Assembly: GCF_030165005.1 (NCBI RefSeq)
Contig: NZ_JASNNW010000020.1
Span: 1 to 64,000 of the forward strand
Source: Blastococcus capsensis
GTDB lineage: Bacteria > Actinomycetota > Actinomycetes > Mycobacteriales > Geodermatophilaceae
Length of the DNA: 64,000 nucleotides
Direction of reading: 5' to 3'
Each line of letters opens with the position of its first letter. Within the stretch, counting starts at the first letter, position 1. The notes under the pieces are model-generated. The model searched no databases, was not told where the DNA came from, and saw only the letters and a program-made list of their open reading frames with translations. Shown here one piece after another: positions 9,160 to 22,977 of this stretch. A program made the translations under genes and the position numbers.

Positions 9160-10439
9160 GCTGGAGGAGACGAGGGGCAGCCGCTGCGGTGGTGGCCGGG
9201 CTGGCGGTCGCGTCGTTCAGCATCTCCGCGGTCGTGGCACAGCCGCGCGGGCTACCGCCCATCGACCCACCTGCGGCGGCACCAGCTGTCGACCCCACCG
9301 GCATGACGGCGCTGCAGGCGCGGCTGGAGCGGGTGCCCGGCGACTGGACGACGTGGAACGCGCTGGGCGACGCCTATCTGCGCCAGGGCGTCGCCACCGC
9401 CGACCCCGGCTACTACAGCCGCGCCGAAGGCGCGTTCGCCCGCTCGCTGGAGCTGCGGCCGGAGGGAAACGACGGCGCCCTCACCGGCCAGGGCGCGCTG
9501 GCGGGCTCGCGGCACGACTTCGGCACCGCGCTGTCGCTGGCGCAGCGCGCGCTGGACATCAACCCCTACAGCGCGGCCGCGCTGGGTGTGCAGGTGGACG
9601 CGCTGGTGGAGCTGGGACGGTACGAGGAGGCGGAGCGTGCGCTGCAGCGCATGCTCGACGTCAAGCCCTCGACCGCCAGCCTGGCTCGCGCGTCGTACTA
9701 CCGCGAGCTGCACGGCGACATCCCTGGCGCGCGACTCGCCCTGGAGGACGCGCTGGCCTTCGCCTCGGTGGAGTCCGACAAGTTGTTCGCCCTGCAGTAC
9801 CTGGGCGAGCTGGCCTTCGCGCACGGCGACCCCGACGCCGCGCTGCAGCACTACGAGGCCGGGCTGCGCCTGCGTCCCGGCGACCCCGCCTTGCTCGCGG
9901 CGCGAGCCGAGGCGCGAGCGGCCATCGGGCAGGTGGCGGGCGCACTGGAGGACTACGAGGCCAGCGTGGCGCGGTTGCCGGATCCTGGTCATCTCGCCGA
10001 GTACGCCACGGTGCTGGCGGCGGCGGGACGGAACGAGGAGGCGCAGCAGCAGCACCAGACCGTACGGGTGGTCTACCGGCTGCTGCAGGAGGGCGGCTCG
10101 GTGGTGGACCTGGAGCTGGCGCACTACGAAGCCGGGCTGGGCAACGGCGACGCGGCCGTGGCTGCGGCGCAGCGGGAGTACGACCGCCGCGTGACCGTCC
10201 ACACCGAGGACGCGCTGGCCTACGCCCTGCACGTCGCCGGTCGCGATGAGGAAGCGCTGCCGCATGCCCTTGCCGCGGAGCGACTCAGCAGCCAGAACGG
10301 CGCCTTCGCCTACCACCGCGGTCTCATCGAGGCGGCGCTGGGGATCCCGGAGGCGCGGGCCACCCTGCAACGCGCCGTGGACATCAACCCGTACTCCGTG
10401 GACGGCGTGGCTGCCGCAGCCGCGCTGGCCGCGCTGTAG
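9156..10439 (+). CDS. Membrane-anchored tetratricopeptide repeat protein
   Basis: 427 residues. An uncleaved or signal-type hydrophobic segment (residues 8-28) is followed by a Pro-rich linker and about eight or nine TPR-like helical pairs, e.g. WNALGDAYLRQG, ALSLAQRALDINPYSAAALG, LQYLGELAFAHGDPDAALQHY and FAYHRGLIEAALG. TPR arrays bind other proteins, so a scaffold role outside the membrane for the DUF4331 protein or the transporter is a reasonable guess. Start is TTG, inside TTGA over the sortase stop, which supports coupling. No enzymatic motif is visible. Confidence 0.85.
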   Translation: MSWRRRGAAAAVVAGLAVASFSISAVVAQPRGLPPIDPPAAAPAVDPTGMTALQARLERVPGDWTTWNALGDAYLRQGVATADPGYYSRAEGAFARSLELRPEGNDGALTGQGALAGSRHDFGTALSLAQRALDINPYSAAALGVQVDALVELGRYEEAERALQRMLDVKPSTASLARASYYRELHGDIPGARLALEDALAFASVESDKLFALQYLGELAFAHGDPDAALQHYEAGLRLRPGDPALLAARAEARAAIGQVAGALEDYEASVARLPDPGHLAEYATVLAAAGRNEEAQQQHQTVRVVYRLLQEGGSVVDLELAHYEAGLGNGDAAVAAAQREYDRRVTVHTEDALAYALHVAGRDEEALPHALAAERLSSQNGAFAYHRGLIEAALGIPEARATLQRAVDINPYSVDGVAAAAALAAL

Positions 10440-10581
10440 GCGCGAGAGCGGCGAAGGCGACCAGTGCGACGAGGGCGTGCTCGGTGGATGACATGAGCGA
10501 GGACACCATGCCGGCCAGTGGAAGGCCGGCCTGGTCGACCGGCGTGCCAGGCGGCCGGCAGACGAAAACCGGGGCGGTGGC

Positions 10582-12333
10582 ATGGGTACGGAGCACCGTC
10601 GATCCGGGCGGCCGGCCGTGACGCGCGGACGGGCTGCCGCCGTCGTCGCCACGGGCGCGGTGCTGCTGCTCGCCGCTGTCCCGGCGGCACCGGCCTCCGC
10701 GCATCCGCTCGGCAACTTCACCGTCAATCACGCCGATCACCTGTTGTTCACCCCCGACGCCGTCCTGCTGACCGCGGTGGTCGACCGGGCGGAGATCCCG
10801 ACCGTCCAGGCGCTGCAGGAGGTCGCGCCCGACGGCACTCCCGACGCCGACCAGCTCGCGTCGGCTGCGGCCGATCAGTGCGCGGATCTCGCCGGTGATC
10901 TGCGGCTGACCGTGGACGGCGCGCCGGTCGCGTGGACGATCCGGGCGACCGATCTGGAGACGGTGCCCGGAGCGGCGAACCTCCCGACGCTGCGGCTGGC
11001 CTGCGACCTGCGGGCGGAGGTCGAGCTGAGCGGCCCGGCGACGGTCGCCTTCACCGACGACCACCTGGACGGGCCGGTCGGGTGGCGGGAGATCACCGCC
11101 GACGGCGACGGCGTCCGGTTGGTCGACAGCCCGGTACCGGCGGAGAGCCCGACCGACCAGCTGCGCAGCTACCCCGAGGACCTGCTCTCCTCGCCGGTCG
11201 ACGTCCGCTCCTTCGAGGTGGCCACCGAGCCGGGTGAGAACACCGGCAGCGGCGGGACGGTCGCACCTCGGTCGGGCGATCCTTTCGCCTCGGCGATGGC
11301 CGCCCTCGACCGCCGACTGCAGACGATGATCGGTGACGGCGACCTGACGCCGCTGGTCGGCGGGCTGGCCCTGGCCCTCGCCGTCCTCCTCGGCTGCGGT
11401 CACGCCCTGCTGCCCGGACACGGAAAGACGGTGATGGCGGCCTATCTGGCCGGTCGAGCCGGGCGGCCGCGCGACGCAGTGACCGTCGGAGCCACCGTCA
11501 CCGTCACGCACACCGTCGGGGTGCTGCTGCTGGGCGCCGCCCTGTCGTTGTCGAGCGCGCTGGCCGGTGACCAGGTGCTGCGCTGGCTCGGCGTGGTGAG
11601 CGGTCTCCTGGTGGCCGTGATCGGTGCCTTCATGCTGCGCGGGGCCTTGCGGAGCCGGGCCGGCGGCGCCGCGTCGACCGATCAGCTGCCCGAGCCGGCG
11701 CTGGCGGCCGGCGTCCCGGCGCTCGCGGGCGCTAGCCGTGGGCCCTCGGTCGTGGTCCATGACGTACCAGTTCCCGACGGGCACGGGCACGGGCACGGGC
11801 ACGGGCACGGGCACGGCCACGGCCACGGCCACGGCCACGGGCACGGGCACGGGCACGGGCACGGCCACGGTCACGAGCACGGGCACGAGGACGAGGACGG
11901 CCACGGGCACGGGCACGGGCGCGGGCACGGCCACGAGCACAGCCTCGGTGCCTGGTGGTCCGGCGTCCACCAGCATGGTCCGGGCGGCCACACCCATGGC
12001 CCCGGCCGCGGCGGACTGGTCGGCATGGGAGTCGCCGGCGGTCTCGTGCCGAGCCCGTCGGCGCTCATCGTGCTGGTCGCCTCGATCGGGCTCGGGCGCA
12101 CGGTCTTCGGCGTCCTGCTGGTCATCGCCTACGGACTCGGCATGGCCGCGACCCTCACCGCTGTGGGCCTGGCACTGGTCGGGTTGCGCGAGCGGCTCGA
12201 CCACCGGCTGGCCACGCGGCGGGCTCCCGCGCTGCTGGGCCGCGTGGCCCGCAGCGCACCGGTGGTCACCGCCTCCTTCGTGCTCCTCGTCGGCCTGGCG
12301 CTGATGGCGCGAGGAGTGGTCCTCGGCGCCTGA
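10582..12333 (+). CDS. NicO-type nickel/cobalt transporter with a His-rich loop
   Basis: 583 residues. A signal segment (about 20-40) is followed by an extracytoplasmic domain beginning AHPLGNFTVNHADHL, as in actinobacterial proteins annotated as nickel/cobalt transporters. Membrane helices begin near residue 255; metal-transport motifs are GCGHALLPGHGKTVMAAYL, VTHTVGVLLLG and GLVPSPSALIVL. Between helices 4 and 5 lies a loop of about 55 residues that is almost entirely Gly-His, a likely metal sensor or buffer. The gene follows the TPR gene by 142 bases that contain a hairpin (10510-10530, 7-base stem), so expression may be partly separate. Specificity (Ni, Co or other) cannot be told. Confidence 0.85.
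   Translation: MGTEHRRSGRPAVTRGRAAAVVATGAVLLLAAVPAAPASAHPLGNFTVNHADHLLFTPDAVLLTAVVDRAEIPTVQALQEVAPDGTPDADQLASAAADQCADLAGDLRLTVDGAPVAWTIRATDLETVPGAANLPTLRLACDLRAEVELSGPATVAFTDDHLDGPVGWREITADGDGVRLVDSPVPAESPTDQLRSYPEDLLSSPVDVRSFEVATEPGENTGSGGTVAPRSGDPFASAMAALDRRLQTMIGDGDLTPLVGGLALALAVLLGCGHALLPGHGKTVMAAYLAGRAGRPRDAVTVGATVTVTHTVGVLLLGAALSLSSALAGDQVLRWLGVVSGLLVAVIGAFMLRGALRSRAGGAASTDQLPEPALAAGVPALAGASRGPSVVVHDVPVPDGHGHGHGHGHGHGHGHGHGHGHGHGHGHGHGHEHGHEDEDGHGHGHGRGHGHEHSLGAWWSGVHQHGPGGHTHGPGRGGLVGMGVAGGLVPSPSALIVLVASIGLGRTVFGVLLVIAYGLGMAATLTAVGLALVGLRERLDHRLATRRAPALLGRVARSAPVVTASFVLLVGLALMARGVVLGA
11780..11940 (+). repeat. Hexanucleotide tandem array coding for (Gly-His)n
   Basis: Roughly 25 consecutive copies of GGGCAC/GGCCAC six-mers inside the transporter gene. 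The copies vary only at the third base of the Gly codon, with Glu/Asp interruptions near 11875-11900. Because the unit is six bases, gain or loss of copies keeps the frame and changes only the number of histidines. Confidence 0.95.
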
Positions 12334-12449
12334 TGCGGTCCTGTCCACGCACTCGGCGGCGCCCGCGAGACGCCGGCCCGGTCCGCAGCGAGGCATCCGG
12401 GTCACGACTGCCGCGGCGAGGCCGTTCGCTCGAGTGGACGGCCTTGGTC

Positions 12450-13481
12450 CTAGTGCAGGTCGCGGCGGGCGAAGAGCCAGACGCCGACACCCACGATCAC
12501 CGCGGCGAACGCACCGACCACCAGACCGCCCTGCAGGTTGGTGACCAGGTAGGACGGCGGTTCGCTCATCCCCGACCCCATGGCGCTGTAGTCGTACACC
12601 CGGAGGCCGGCGGGGAGGACCAGGGCGATCGCGTTGGTGGACAGGAGCCACCGGTCCAGCATCGGGTCGTAGATCCGCAGCGCGTTCTCCACGATCGCGA
12701 AGTAGACGAAGCCGACCCCCAGGGACGCCCCGGTGTTCCGCACGAGGTTGGCCAGCCCGAGACCGATCAGCGAGATCAGCACCACGAGGAGGACCGATCG
12801 GCCCTGCGCGGCCAGCAGGTCGGCCCAGAAGCCGTCCGGCGGCTCCTGATCGTTGCCCACGAACGTGGTCAGGATCCAGGCCATGAGCAGCCAGCCGACC
12901 TGCGCGGCGACCCCGATGGCCGCCGCCGCCAGCGCGAGGACACCGATCTTGGTGCCCATCACCCGCAGCCGGCTCGGCACCCAGAAGAGCAGCGCCACGA
13001 TGGTCCGGTGCGACCACTCGGCTCCGATCCACGTCGCCCCGATCAGGAAGGCCAGCACGGCGGCGGCCGCCGCGAAGGCCATTGCGCCGGCGGGGCCTGC
13101 CGCGGCGAAGTCGAAGGGCGCGGTGTCGAGGTAGTCCTCGACCCGCCAGGTCGAGGTGTCGAGGGGTGGTCCGCAGAACACCTCGGGGTCCTGCCCGCCG
13201 CGCTCGGCCTCCCTGGCGCAGTCCGCCCGCCAGGCCTCCTCGGCGGCGATGAACTCCTGCATCCGCTCCCGGGCGTCGGCGTAGTCGGCTTCGGTGGGGG
13301 CGCCGAAGTTGAGCAGGCCGATGCAGACGGCGGCCAGCCAGCCGACGACCGACAGCCCGAGCAGTACCTGGATGAACCGGCGGGCACGGAACCGGTGCAG
13401 CTCTGCGCGGAACAGGCTGCCGGACCGGTGGGCCGCTCCTGGCTCCGGCTCGACGGTCGGCTGCTGGGTCATCGCGCTCAT
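12450..13481 (-). CDS. ABC-2 type exporter permease
   Basis: 343 residues from the ATG that overlaps the ATPase stop (ATGA); an alternative ATG lies three codons in. First helix about 38-58 (FIQVLLGLSVVGWLAAVCIGLL), then an extracytoplasmic loop of about 75 residues with two Cys, and five further helices including MAFAAAAAVLAFLIGATWIG, IGVLALAAAAIGVAAQVGW and LVVGAFAAVIVGVGVWLFARR. This is the usual six-helix layout of NatB/CcmB-like ABC-2 permeases. Substrate unknown. It forms a two-gene exporter with the gene upstream. Confidence 0.88.
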   Translation of the reverse strand: MSAMTQQPTVEPEPGAAHRSGSLFRAELHRFRARRFIQVLLGLSVVGWLAAVCIGLLNFGAPTEADYADARERMQEFIAAEEAWRADCAREAERGGQDPEVFCGPPLDTSTWRVEDYLDTAPFDFAAAGPAGAMAFAAAAAVLAFLIGATWIGAEWSHRTIVALLFWVPSRLRVMGTKIGVLALAAAAIGVAAQVGWLLMAWILTTFVGNDQEPPDGFWADLLAAQGRSVLLVVLISLIGLGLANLVRNTGASLGVGFVYFAIVENALRIYDPMLDRWLLSTNAIALVLPAGLRVYDYSAMGSGMSEPPSYLVTNLQGGLVVGAFAAVIVGVGVWLFARRDLH

Positions 13482-14401
13482 GCCCGCTCCCCGGTGATGG
13501 CGAGGAACGCGCTCTCCAGGTCGGGGGTCACGCGGACCAGCTCCTCGAGGTAGTGGCCGTGCTCGGCCAGCAGGCGGGTGATGTCGCCGGGGGCCGGTGC
13601 TCCGTGCACCAGGATCTGCCCGTCCGGTGCCGGGGAGACGGAGAAGCCGCCGCCGGCGAGGACGGCGGCCGCGGCGGCCGGATCCGGCACCACCACGCGT
13701 ACGTCGGCGGCGCCGGCGAGGGTCAGTACCGAGGAGACCGGCCCGGTGGCGACCCGACGGCCGCGGGCGAGGATCGTGACCGAGTCGCAGACCTGCTGGA
13801 TCTCGGCCAGCAGGTGCGAGGACACGAGCACCGTCGTCCGGCCGTCGGTCCCGAGCCGCCGGATCAGCTCTCGCACGTCCCGGATGCCGGCCGGGTCCAG
13901 GCCGTTGCTGGGCTCGTCGAGGATGAGCAGCCGGGGGAACTTGAGCAGCGCCGCCGCGATGCCGAGCCGCTGCTTCATGCCGAGGGAGTAGCCCCTGAAC
14001 CGGTCGTCGGCACGCTCGCGCAGGGCGACCATCTCCAGGCACTCCTCGACGCGCCCCCTGGGGACGCCGGCGGTCTCGGCCAGCAGCCGGAGGTTGCGGC
14101 GACCGGAGAAGCCGGGGAAGAACAGCGGCGTCTCCACGAGCGCGCCCACGTGCCCGATGACTCCCGGGAGGCCGGAGGGCACGGGCTCGTCCAGCAACCG
14201 CATCCGACCGGCACCGCCGTCGATGCCGACGAGGCCCAGCAGCGCCCGGATGGAGGTGGTCTTGCCCGATCCGTTCGGGCCGAGGAGGCCGTGGACGCCG
14301 CCGGACTCGACCACCATGTCCAGGCCGTCGAGCGCCTTGAGGGGCTGGCCACCCCGTCCGCGGTAGGTCTTCGAGACCTCCACCATCTCCACCGCCGGCA
14401 T
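13478..14401 (-). CDS. ABC transporter ATP-binding protein
   Basis: 307 residues. Walker A GPNGSGKTTS near residue 42, Q-loop region HVGALVETPLFFPGFSGRRNL, ABC signature GYSLGMKQRLGIAAALL, Walker B LLILDEPSNGLDP and switch His in VLVSSHLL. The C-terminal 80 residues form a small domain typical of drug/lipid exporters. The ATG at 14401 is preceded by AGGGAGG, so the 38-codon upstream extension of the frame is rejected. Couples with the permease gene by ATGA. Substrate unknown. Confidence 0.93.
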   Translation of the reverse strand: MPAVEMVEVSKTYRGRGGQPLKALDGLDMVVESGGVHGLLGPNGSGKTTSIRALLGLVGIDGGAGRMRLLDEPVPSGLPGVIGHVGALVETPLFFPGFSGRRNLRLLAETAGVPRGRVEECLEMVALRERADDRFRGYSLGMKQRLGIAAALLKFPRLLILDEPSNGLDPAGIRDVRELIRRLGTDGRTTVLVSSHLLAEIQQVCDSVTILARGRRVATGPVSSVLTLAGAADVRVVVPDPAAAAAVLAGGGFSVSPAPDGQILVHGAPAPGDITRLLAEHGHYLEELVRVTPDLESAFLAITGERA

Positions 14402-14587
14402 CCGGACCTCCCTGGGTTCCGGATCAGGCGCCCGGGTGCCAGCACCCTGGCACAGCGGGGGTCGGTGAAACAGCGTCTGGGGCGCGCGTCGGAACCGTGC
14501 GGCCCCGTAACCCACGACCGGCCGGGCCCCGGTGCACCACCGCGTGCCGCCGGAGGCATGCGACCGGATGAGCGGCTCCCCCGGACG

Positions 14588-14626
14588 CGACGAGAGCCCC
14601 TACCGGATCGGTAGGGGCTCTCGTCG
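14588..14626 (-). terminator. Strong hairpin terminator after bldD
   Basis: Perfect 18-base stem (CGACGAGAGCCCCTACCG and its complement) with a 3-base loop, 14 bases after the bldD stop. It separates bldD from the ABC exporter on the same strand. No long T-run follows, as usual for high-GC Actinobacteria. Confidence 0.85.
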
Positions 14627-14639
14627 AGGGAGCGGAGCG

Positions 14640-15197
14640 TCAGCGCGGCGAGCGCCGGCGGTCCCCCCACGAGTCGTCGACGTCCTCCTCGAGGTCGTCG
14701 TCACCGCCGCTGCTGATGATGCCCTCCATGCCGGGGGAGAGGACGCCCCACTCGATGAGCCGGGTGGTCAGCTCGTCGGGGCTCATGTCGTAGATGATCG
14801 CCAGCGACTTGAGGTCCTCGGCCCGGATCGAGAGGACCTTGCCGTTGTAGTCGTGCCGCTGGGCCTGGATCGTCGAGGCGTAGCGGGCCAGGGGGCCGGC
14901 CTCGTCCGCGGGCAGCGAGCCCAGCGACTCCAGGTTCAGCACGATCTTGTTCGTCGAGGTGACCGCGGAGCTCGGCCGCGGATCGGGCAGCAGCTCCGAC
15001 ACCGGGACGCCGTAGAAGACGGCCAGCTCGGAGAGGCGCTGCACGGTGACGGCGCGGTCGCCTCGTTCGTAGGAGCCGACGACGACCGCCTTCCAGCGGC
15101 CGTGCGACTTGTCCTCCACACCCTGCAGGGACAGTCCCTGCTGGTTGCGGATCGCGCGGAGCCGGGCGCCGAGGGCCCGTGAGTAGTCGGTGCTCAT
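14640..15197 (-). CDS. bldD: Developmental/global transcription regulator BldD
   Basis: 185 residues. N-terminal XRE helix-turn-helix (about 5-70: RALGARLRAIRNQQGLSLQGVE, WKAVVVGSYERGDRAVTVQRL). The C-terminal domain (from about 95) binds tetrameric c-di-GMP in Streptomyces BldD. Here the RQHD-like part is AQRHDYNGKVLSIRAEDL, fitting an RxGD/RxxD-type ligand region. The acidic tail (GGDDDLEEDVDD) is longer than in Streptomyces. The start MSTDYSRALGARLR is chosen over a 64-codon upstream extension because it matches BldD N-termini. Next to pyrR as in Streptomyces; a BldD box lies 44 bases upstream, suggesting autoregulation. Confidence 0.93.
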   Translation of the reverse strand: MSTDYSRALGARLRAIRNQQGLSLQGVEDKSHGRWKAVVVGSYERGDRAVTVQRLSELAVFYGVPVSELLPDPRPSSAVTSTNKIVLNLESLGSLPADEAGPLARYASTIQAQRHDYNGKVLSIRAEDLKSLAIIYDMSPDELTTRLIEWGVLSPGMEGIISSGGDDDLEEDVDDSWGDRRRSPR

Positions 15198-15240
15198 CGC
15201 TGTCTGCTCACTGTCCGTCGTCTCGGGTGCGGGCTGGTCG

Positions 15241-15253
15241 TCACGCAGCGTAC
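15241..15253. promoter_or_regulatory. Putative BldD box (autoregulatory)
   Basis: TCACGCAGCGTAC matches eight of nine fixed positions of the BldD consensus TnACnC(A/T)GnGTnA; only the last A differs. It lies 44 bases upstream of the bldD ATG. On the minus strand it covers TACGCT, a possible -10, with TTGGAA 15 bases before it as a weak -35. BldD is known to repress its own gene in Streptomyces. Confidence 0.6.
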
Positions 15254-15400
15254 TTGCCGAGCCGGAATTCCAACAGGCGGGCTGACGCGAGCGGGGGATG
15301 CCGGTGAAAGGCCGCCACGGTGGGTGCGCGACGCCCCGCCGCGCGGGTCGTCCGGCGCGGTGCAGTACCGTCGAGCCCGGTCCGACCACTCCTTTAACGA

Positions 15401-16127
<727 letters not shown>

Positions 16128-16131
<4 letters not shown>

Positions 16132-17048
16132 AGCGGCACCTGCTGGAGGCCGCTGACCTCGACCGGGACGACGCGACGCTGGTGCTCGACACCGCGGCGC
16201 AGATCGACCAGGCGCTGGCCGGCCGCGAGGTGAAGAAGCTCCCGACCCTGCGCGGCCGCACCGTGGTCAACCTCTTCTACGAGGACTCCACGCGCACCCG
16301 CATCTCCTTCGAGCTGGCCGCCAAGCGGCTCTCGGCCGACGTCATCAACTTCTCGGCCAAGGGCAGCAGCGTCTCCAAGGGCGAGAGCCTCAAGGACACC
16401 GCGCTCACCCTCGAGGCCATGGGCAGCGACGCGGTCGTCGTCCGGCACCACATGTCGGGCGCACCGCACCGGCTGGCGCACTGGGTCCGCGGCAGCGTGG
16501 TCAACGCCGGTGACGGCACCCACGAGCACCCGACCCAGGCGCTGCTGGACGCCTACACGATCCGGCAGCGGCTGGGCCGCCTCGACGGCGTGCGGGTGAC
16601 GATCGTCGGCGACGTGCTGCACAGCCGGGTGGCCCGGTCCAACGTCGGGCTGCTGCACACCCTCGGTGCCGAGGTCACCCTGGTGGCGCCCCCGACGCTG
16701 CTGCCGGTGGGCGTGGGCAGCTGGCCGGCCGAGGTCGGCTACGACCTGGACGCCGTCCTGCCCAAGAGCGACGTCGTGATGATGCTGCGCGTGCAGGCCG
16801 AGCGGATGAACGCCTCGTTCTTCCCGAGCGCCCGGGAGTACAGCCGCCGCTACGGCCTGGACGCCCACCGGATGGGCGCGCTGCCCGACGACGCCATCGT
16901 CATGCACCCCGGCCCGATGAACCGCGGCATGGAGATCGCCGCCGACGTCGCCGACTCGGTCCGCTCGACCATCGTCGAGCAGGTCGCCAACGGGGTGTCG
17001 GTCCGCATGGCCGTGCTCTACCTGCTGCTCGGAGGGTCTCCCCAGTGA
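16128..17048 (+). CDS. pyrB: Aspartate carbamoyltransferase catalytic chain
   Basis: Condenses carbamoyl phosphate with aspartate, second step of UMP synthesis. 306 residues. Carbamoyl-phosphate motif [12 protein letters not shown] near residue 49, [16 protein letters not shown] near 130, aspartate-domain motif [11 protein letters not shown], and [12 protein letters not shown] near 263. No regulatory pyrI gene is present, as normal in Actinobacteria. Embedded in the pyr operon between two translatable spacers. Confidence 0.98.
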
Positions 17049-17119
17049 GTGAGCATCGCAGCGAGGAACGAGCGAGGACTCAGCGTCCGGCCGAGCGGAG
17101 CGAGGAAAGAGGACAGTGA
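17045..17119 (+). repeat. Translatable spacer repeat B (pyrB/pyrC junction)
   Basis: A 75-base open frame of 24 codons. It starts GTG over the pyrB stop (GTGA at 17045) and ends TGA over the pyrC GTG (GTGA at 17116). The peptide begins [11 protein letters not shown]. Bases 17045-17078 (GTGAGTGAGCATCGCAGCGA and following) are nearly identical to copy C, including the reading frame, and the core is shared with copy A. Confidence 0.8.
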
Positions 17120-18405
17120 CCACCTACCTGATCAAGGGCGTCCGGCCGCTCGGCGGCGATGCCGCCGACATCCTCGTCGAGGACGGCCGCATCGCGGCGA
17201 TCGGCGAGTCGCTGTCGCCGGCCGGCGCCGACGTCGTGGAGGCCGGCGGACTCGTCGCGCTCCCCGGGCTGGTCGACCTGCACACCCACCTGCGCGAGCC
17301 CGGCCGCGAGGACGCCGAGACGGTGGAGACCGGCAGCCGCGCGGCAGCGCTGGGCGGGTTCACCGCGGTGCACGCGATGGCCAACACAGACCCGGTCGCC
17401 GACACCGCCGGGGTCGTCGAGCAGGTGTGGCGGCTGGGCCAGGAGGCCGGCCTGGTCGACGTCGTCCCCGTGGGCGCGGTGACCGTCGGGTTGAAGGGGG
17501 AGCGGCTGGCCGAGCTCGGCGCGATGGCCGACTCCGCTGCCCGCGTGCGGGTCTTCTCCGACGACGGGCACTGCGTGGCCGACCCCGCGCTCATGCGCCG
17601 GGCGCTGGAGTACGTGAAGGCCTTCGACGGCGTCGTCGCCCAGCACGCCGAGGAGCCGCGGCTGACCACCGGCGCCCAGATGCACGAGGGCGACCGCTCG
17701 GCGCGGCTCGGCCTGACCGGCTGGCCGGCCGCCGCGGAGGAGGCGATCATCGCCCGCGACGTGCTGCTCGCCGAGCACGTCGGCGCGCGGCTGCACGTCT
17801 GCCACGTCTCGACGGCCGGGTCGGTGGACATCCTGCGCTGGGCGAAGTCCCGCGGCGTCCAGGTGACCGCCGAGGTGACCCCGCACCACCTGCTGCTCAC
17901 CGACGCCTGCGCCGAGAGCTACGACCCGGTGTTCAAGGTCAACCCGCCGCTGCGGACCGACGCCGACGTGGAGGCGCTGCGGGCCGGCCTCGCGGACGGG
18001 ACGATCGACGCCGTCGGCACCGACCACGCCCCGCACGCGGTGGAGGACAAGGAGAGCGAGTGGGCGCAGGCCCGGCCCGGGATGCTCGGGCTGGAGCAGG
18101 CGCTCTCGGTCGTCATCGAGACGATGGTCGAGCCCGGCCGGCTCGACTGGGCCGGGGTCGCCGACCGGATGTCGGTGCGCCCGGCGGCCATCGGCCGGCT
18201 GGAGTCGCACGGCCGGCCCATCGCCGTGGGCGAGCCGGCCAACCTGCTGCTGGTCGACCCCGGGCACCGGGCCGTCGTCGACCCGGCGGCCCTGGCCAGC
18301 CGCAGCCGCAACAGCCCCTATGCCGGCCGGGAGCTCCCCGGCCGGGTGGTCGCGACGTTCCTCCGGGGGACGCCGACCGTTCTGGACGGAAAGGCCGTTC
18401 GATGA
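17116..18405 (+). CDS. pyrC: Dihydroorotase
   Basis: Cyclises carbamoyl aspartate to dihydroorotate; type I amidohydrolase. 429 residues. Metal motif [15 protein letters not shown] near residue 53. The position of the carbamylated Lys of other amidohydrolases is VFSDDG, i.e. Asp, as in non-carbamylated type I bacterial enzymes such as that of Aquifex. His ligands are in [10 protein letters not shown] and LHVCHVST; the last Asp is in [16 protein letters not shown] start overlaps the spacer stop. Expected to work with PyrB. Confidence 0.97.
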   Translation: MTTYLIKGVRPLGGDAADILVEDGRIAAIGESLSPAGADVVEAGGLVALPGLVDLHTHLREPGREDAETVETGSRAAALGGFTAVHAMANTDPVADTAGVVEQVWRLGQEAGLVDVVPVGAVTVGLKGERLAELGAMADSAARVRVFSDDGHCVADPALMRRALEYVKAFDGVVAQHAEEPRLTTGAQMHEGDRSARLGLTGWPAAAEEAIIARDVLLAEHVGARLHVCHVSTAGSVDILRWAKSRGVQVTAEVTPHHLLLTDACAESYDPVFKVNPPLRTDADVEALRAGLADGTIDAVGTDHAPHAVEDKESEWAQARPGMLGLEQALSVVIETMVEPGRLDWAGVADRMSVRPAAIGRLESHGRPIAVGEPANLLLVDPGHRAVVDPAALASRSRNSPYAGRELPGRVVATFLRGTPTVLDGKAVR

Positions 18406-18479
18406 CAGTGAGTGAGCATCGCAGCGAGGAACGAGCGAGGAGCGGAGCGAGCGCGGAATCGAACAGAAGGGCAGAGCAA
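18402..18479 (+). repeat. Translatable spacer repeat C (pyrC/carA junction), in frame with carA
   Basis: ATG 18402 overlaps the pyrC stop (ATGA) and opens 26 codons (starting [17 protein letters not shown]) that run without a stop into carA. The DNA is the same family as A and B: bases 18408-18440 almost repeat 17045-17078, and AGCGAGGAGCGGAGCGA also occurs in A. In this copy the closing stop is absent, so the spacer could add 26 residues to CarA or simply carry ribosomes to the internal GTG 18480. Confidence 0.75.
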
Positions 18480-19646
<1,167 letters not shown>

Positions 19647-19647
19647 G

Positions 19648-22973
<3,326 letters not shown>

Positions 22974-22977
<4 letters not shown>

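Noticed and set aside
11780-11940. CRISPR-like array
   Set aside because: Six-base units without unique spacers, inside a coding frame.
11871-12125. Antisense frame with Cys-Pro repeats (PCPCPW type) opposite the transporter
   Set aside because: It is the complement of the hexanucleotide Gly-His array, not a protein of its own.
14588-14626. Attachment site or transposon end
   Set aside because: It is a single perfect hairpin right after a stop codon with no transposase or integrase nearby; a terminator explains it.
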